Shown here in pieces: positions 59,919 to 64,000 of a stretch of DNA of 64,000 nucleotides. The notes beneath the pieces are model-generated. The model had not been told where the DNA came from and did no database searches. It saw nothing but the letters and a program-made list of their open reading frames with translations. Numbering within the stretch: position 1 is the stretch's first letter; each line of letters starts with the position of its first letter. The stretch comes from Argentina anserina (taxonomy: Eukaryota; Streptophyta; Magnoliopsida; Rosales; Rosaceae), in the NCBI RefSeq assembly GCF_933775445.1, contig NC_065872.1:16554001-16618000 (forward strand). Direction: 5' to 3'. Position numbers and translations under genes: made by a program.

Positions 59919-61479
59919 TTTTCTTTTGGAAAGAGTGCATATGCATGTGTATATTGTTGCAAATAGTTTGGTATATATGAACTTAAACTAAGAAACCCAT
60001 TGTGACTAAAGAAGTAAAGATCCACACTTTATTGTGTCCAGGGGAAGTGAACCCCCAACAGAAGATGCAATAAAAATGATATGTGATACAGGAGGTGTGG
60101 CTGTGCTTGCTCATCCATGGGCATTAAAAAATACAGTTGCCATCATCAGAAGTTTGAAAGAAGCAGGTCTTCATGGGATGGAAGTTTACAGATGTGATGG
60201 AAAACTGACTGGTATGTAAACTGAGAATCAACTTTTTATTTTAGACTGCGGAATAAATGGTAGCATTCTGAAATTATTGGATACGGTGTGGAGACTATAC
60301 TCCTACAAGTTTTTCTTGTTTAACCTACATTCTCATCCCATCCTCCATTTTCTATCTGTATTGAGTCTTAGCTTTATTCTATTTTTATTATTTTTATCCA
60401 TATCTCTTCAGGTATATATGTTGGTGCAAGATGAGAGTGAGAATGAAGTTGGGTTGTAGATGTCGATCATAATATTTTAGGCTGTTATAAATATTAGGGT
60501 TCAATTTTTTGAAAGAAAACAAGTTATCCCTAATCATAACCTATGTTTTAGGGTAAAGCAGCCTTGTAATTTTTGATAAACCAAACATTATTGGACAGTG
60601 CGGAAGTGGTCATTTCCCAGGATATCAGGAATCCGCTATAATCTGCTTTTGAAGAATAGAAAATAACAATTATCAGTTCATTCAGTTTTTCTTAATCCCT
60701 ACAGTTCTACTGAAAATATCTTGTAAAGAGTTACGAACTTAAGATAGAATTGAAAATTGGTACGGTTTACTATATGTGCATACACTTAACCAAGCAACAA
60801 CATTCAAAACATAGGATCGGGTGTCATTTTGGACTTTAGTTTAGTGTTTTCTGTTAGTATTAACCACAGATATTCCTTGAGACATAAAGCAATTGTTAGT
60901 GAGACTGGATGAAATTACTTTCAAGTTTCAACTGGCATGAATGGGTATGTAGAGCCTCTTGGTCATATGATCTCTAATGCCTTCATTACTGGCTTCTGGC
61001 ATTTGAATGCATGCAATTATAAAGATTTCTTCATCCCTGTCTCATTTTATCTGCTTATTTTGTTGACAGCATATAGTGATCTAGCTGATAACTACGGTCT
61101 TCTGAAGCTAGGAGGGTCAGATTACCATGGCAGAGGTGGGCATGGTGAGTCCGAGCTGGGTAGTGTGAACCTTCCAGTTTTGGTTTTGTGCGACTTTCTT
61201 AAAGTAGCTCGACCGATTTGGTGTGGTGCCATTGCTCACATATTAGAGAGCTACGCTGACGAACCTTCAGATTCAAATCTAGCCAGTATTACAAGGTTCA
61301 GGAAGGGAGGTTCCTCCTTAAGCTGCGACAAGGATATGATCGATCGTTGCTTGTATTCATGGTTGACAAATGAAGAGAGGCAAAATGCAGTTTTTGAGGC
61401 CATCAAGGTGAAGCTGTCTCGTATGTCAATTAATCACGGAGGAAAGCAGGTGCGGCAGGTTGCTATAGAGAGTAAATAA
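57051..61479 (+). CDS. PHP-domain phosphoesterase (TrpH/RNase AM-like)
   Basis: Five coding exons: 57051-57377, 59115-59239, 59493-59807, 60042-60211 and 61070-61479. GT-AG junctions, phases consistent, TAA at 61477-61479; 448 aa. The N-terminus is basic (KKTKKKKRGGSKKK), perhaps a nuclear or nucleolar signal. The PHP domain begins at residue about 83 with ELHSHSKCSDG (His86, His88), then ALTDHDTMSG (Asp117, His118), PGVEIST, VLAHPWALK, and GSDYHGRGG near the end. These His/Asp motifs build the metal centre of the polymerase-and-histidinol-phosphatase fold. The layout matches bacterial TrpH/YciV, a 5'-3' exonuclease (RNase AM) acting on rRNA ends, and plant relatives such as Arabidopsis At2g13840. 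RNA or nucleotide substrate is inferred from that family. The first intron holds a hAT MITE and the third a CA/TA/TG microsatellite. Confidence 0.93.
58391..58846. mobile_element. hAT-type MITE in intron 1 of the PHP gene
   Basis: A perfect 8-bp target duplication GGCTGTAG flanks it (58383-58390 and 58847-58854), the length expected for hAT. The ends are inverted: TATGATGCATGGATACGG on the left against TATGATGCACAGGTACGG from the right. The subterminal regions are full of GGATACG/CGTATCC words. There is no coding capacity. The end motif resembles the GCACGGATACGG at the edge of the decayed hAT gene near 32912. Confidence 0.9.
59830..59920. repeat. Compound (CA)n(TA)n(TG)n microsatellite in intron 3 of the PHP gene
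   Basis: Runs of CA, then a short TA block, then TG, in one strand. The CA and TG arms are complementary, so the tract is a self-pairing hairpin about 23 bp after the exon 3 donor. Several open frames here are only repeat translations. Confidence 0.9.
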
Positions 61480-62715
61480 TTATGATTCTTCATAGTGAAT
61501 TTTGAGCAACCAAGTAAAATACTTTTTTTTGTTTTTGTGGAGCTTTCATTGGCATCTTTCCAAACTTGATAATTTCTTATTTTTGAATTTAATTTGGTAA
61601 GGCATGCCCCAATAATATTATCTGTTTGTTTTGTTTTTCTTTATAAAGCTACTTGATAAATTTTATGCAGTGATTCAGTATGTAATGCAAGTCGAGCAAG
61701 TACCTGCTATACGATTCCATTCTTGGGGGATTGGGGCAAGTACTCGACTTCTGAGATCATAAGGTTATCGTAATCTAGAACTAGTGATAAGACTACTGTT
61801 AGTGGTGAATATACCAACTAAGTAATGATCAGATGCTGTCTAAGTCTCGTTGCTACTGACTGAGTGTGCCTATTGGCCTCTCCCCAGTCCCCACCATAGT
61901 AATTCAAAGTGATAAACTCGTTACCATATCAACCTTTGTCTTACAGACTCATCTTTTGTTGGATTTGTAAAACCTTTAGTTCAGCCCAATATGTAACATT
62001 GTCTGAGCTGCGAGGATATCATCATGTTTGAGGCAAGGCGTTTGAGATTGAGCACTAGTTCTCAGCTTTCCATTTGGTTATGTTAGTGGTACCTTGGCTC
62101 ATCAATGCTTAAAAACTTCATTAATCATTGTAAGTAATTAGTTATATTTCCATATAAGAACCAATCAGAATAGACCAATAACATTAAGAGAGTACGTCAC
62201 GCGCGGAATATGTGGCGGGTATATATAATAATTTCTCATTGAAAGTATGTACGTAATTGGGCTCTTAATTTTTGGTTTGTTCCTTGGTACCATTCATGGT
62301 ACAACTCCAACGGGATTTCATCATCGTCGTCGCAAAGTTCCGCTATTTCCATTTGTGAAACATGTATACACTATACAGTATATGTGGAATTATAAGAATC
62401 ATGTTGACATGTTGCCAAGGTCTCTATATCACATTTTAGCTAGTTAGTCAACCGTTACTAACATTGCATGACAATTGAGGAGTTGTGGTAATCAAAGTCG
62501 AAAAAATGGGTAGCGGATGAGGAATGAACGTAATTGTCAACACACTGTACATGTGATTTCACTACTGTACGTGAGTACTCGATCTGCTAGCTCAAACTAT
62601 GATCCCCGGTGAGTCGGTTCTTCACTAATGATATCTAGCCGGCATAGAATTGATATAAAGGAATTGAAGTTGATCAGATCCCATGCATGCACATACCGTG
62701 TGTTAACAAGAGCTT
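61480..62715. other. Intergenic, no gene seen
   Basis: Holds the PHP gene 3' untranslated region at its left. A 66-codon frame at 62247-62447 has no recognisable content. Confidence 0.45.
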
Positions 62716-63700
62716 CGATTGCCAGGCCCGACGTTCCCGGCCGGTTCAGTGCTGCAACACAAGGTATGCACCAATGTATCGCTCATTCTTGCAACTAAAG
62801 AAAATTTCGTCAAGCGCCATCTACCTCACTCCCCTTTATGTCATCTTTGCAATGACTATCTGGAATCTATCGAGCACCTGCTTTTCTCCTCTTTGCAAAT
62901 AGCTACAGAGTTTCTTCTCTCCCTCTATCACCTCGATATCTCAATGGCTGGAAGCTATTATGGCTATCCCCAATGCTCATCACATACACACTCTTCCATT
63001 GCATTCATGTTGTGGTCTATTTGGACTCTTCGATGCAAGTTTGTGTTCGATCACATCTCTCTTAATCCTATTAGCTAGGACTGCTTCTCGTGCCCACACG
63101 GCAGCTCTGGAATTTCTGGATAACGCCTCCCTCCTGCATCCTCGCCGTTCTCAGTCACAAGTGCCTGCTCCCCCGACTTGAATTGGTCTCCTCCTGCTCA
63201 TGACCAGTTGCTGATTAACACGAAATAGCTTGGAGTGACGCTCTCAAACTTACAGGCTTGGCTGTCATTGTAAGAAATCACCTCGGAGTTGGTTTTGCAG
63301 GAAATGCTCCGGCGCAAGTCCCCTCTTGCGGCGGAGCTTCTGGCTATTTGTGAAGCGCTGATCGAGGATAGCCCAAAATTTCCCTAACTAACCGTTCAAT
63401 TACCATTGAATCAGATTCCAAGGTTCTCATTTCTGCCTCCAAGGAAAACTGTATCCCTAAAGATTGGAAAGTTCTGCAATTGTTCTCCCAAGCCCGGTCG
63501 CTCCTCTCAATCCGGAAAGTCAGCTGGTCGTGGACCAGCAGGTTATCTAATAGAGCTGCTGGTTGTCTAACTGCTCTTTCCCTCAACGGGCGTTGTCGTC
63601 CTACAGACTGGATAGTTCGCCCCCCTTCTTCCCTGTTAAATATTCTGGTTTTTGATGGCCTGCCCTCATCAGGCATTCAGGCTTGTTACTTTGTTAGGAG
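62716..63700 (+). pseudogene. LINE 3' remnant: zf-RVT and RNase H domains
   Basis: The first block (about 62719-63078) carries the reverse-transcriptase zinc-binding region: FVKRHLPHSPLCHLCNDYLE then EHLLFSSL, followed by the linker WSIWTLRCKFVFDH. The second block shows RNase H pieces in shifting frames: WSPPAHDQLLINT and LAVIVRNHLGVGFAG, then AAELLAICEAL, then ITIESDSKVLISASKEN, then VSWSWTSRLSNRAAGCLT. Motif order is right for a plant L1-type element. Several frameshifts and stops break it, and the upstream reverse transcriptase is missing. It is a separate copy from the one at 35.9-38.5 kb, and on the other strand. Confidence 0.8.
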
Positions 63701-64000
63701 GTTTGCAGGTTTGGTTCTTTGTTTTCTGGTGTGTTTGTTTGTTTTGTTTAATTGTATCCTTTGCCAAAGGAAAATGTATCGCTCAAACGATATCTAGGGC
63801 ACGATCAAGTGGATCGACTACTACTCTGATACTATAGGTAGGTCATGAGCCTTAAACTGTTGGAAACTTAGAATTAATGTACTTTCTACACAACTCTACT
63901 TATCTCTAGAAATATATGTTAGCTTAATTAATAATGTATTAGTCTTAGTTAGTCTTCTGTATGTCTCTAGAATAGAATAGTCTAGAGCACTAAGCATGCC
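63701..64000. other. Right edge, unresolved; possible start of another retroelement
   Basis: On the minus strand at about 63837-63820 the sequence reads TATAGTATCAGAGTAG, reminiscent of the initiator-tRNA primer site TGGTATCAGAG of copia elements. If that is right, its LTR would extend past the window to the right. With no second copy visible this is only a suggestion. Confidence 0.2.

Noticed and set aside
59755..60025. Frames encoding His-Thr or Val-Cys repeats
   Set aside because: Microsatellite translation in an intron.

Overview
This is eukaryotic nuclear DNA from a flowering plant, most likely a dicot. Genes are split by many GT-AG introns, the proteins are plant families, and the gaps are filled with plant transposons, MITEs and microsatellites. 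The repeat style and protein similarity feel like Rosaceae, but that is a weak inference. I reconstructed exon chains by hand and kept a chain only when splice sites and reading phase agreed at every junction.

Host genes, left to right: the 5' part of a filament-like plant protein gene (FPP, minus, cut by the left edge); a KOKOPELLI-like gene with a 14-His tract (plus, 6852-9502); a CBS-CBS-PB1 tail-anchored protein gene (minus, 14141-10134, 14 coding exons, 534 aa); an intronless PCS1-like aspartic protease (minus, 25477-24191, 428 aa); eIF2A (plus, 43216-47547, 12 exons, 517 aa); a HER2-like zinc alcohol dehydrogenase (plus, 49810-54905, 8 exons, 437 aa); and a PHP-domain phosphoesterase (plus, 57051-61479, 5 exons, 448 aa). 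The KPL-like, CBS-PB1 and HER2-like genes recall a stretch of Arabidopsis chromosome 5 (At5g634xx-At5g637xx), so part of the layout is probably conserved synteny. They do not form a single pathway.

Mobile DNA: a Ty1-copia element on the minus strand (15776-22465) with 184-bp LTRs and a GTTAC target duplication but a wrecked interior; several long-arm foldback MITEs (3.9, 4.6, 23.2, 26.9 and 30.0 kb); hAT remnants (29.1, 30.7 and 32.9-35.6 kb) beside a broken LINE (35.9-38.5 kb); a PIF/Harbinger derivative (39541-43208) with a 145-bp tandem array, inserted 7 bp before the eIF2A start codon; a Harbinger-derived element with nested palindromes (48.1-49.6 kb); a hAT MITE in a PHP-gene intron with a perfect 8-bp duplication; and a LINE 3' end (62.7-63.7 kb).

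I see no gene cluster, CRISPR array or clearly new biochemical system. The most interesting signals are structural: the Harbinger insertion that separates eIF2A from its ancestral leader, the nested-palindrome element at 48-49.6 kb as a possible small-RNA source, and the copia element whose LTRs look young while its coding region is decayed.
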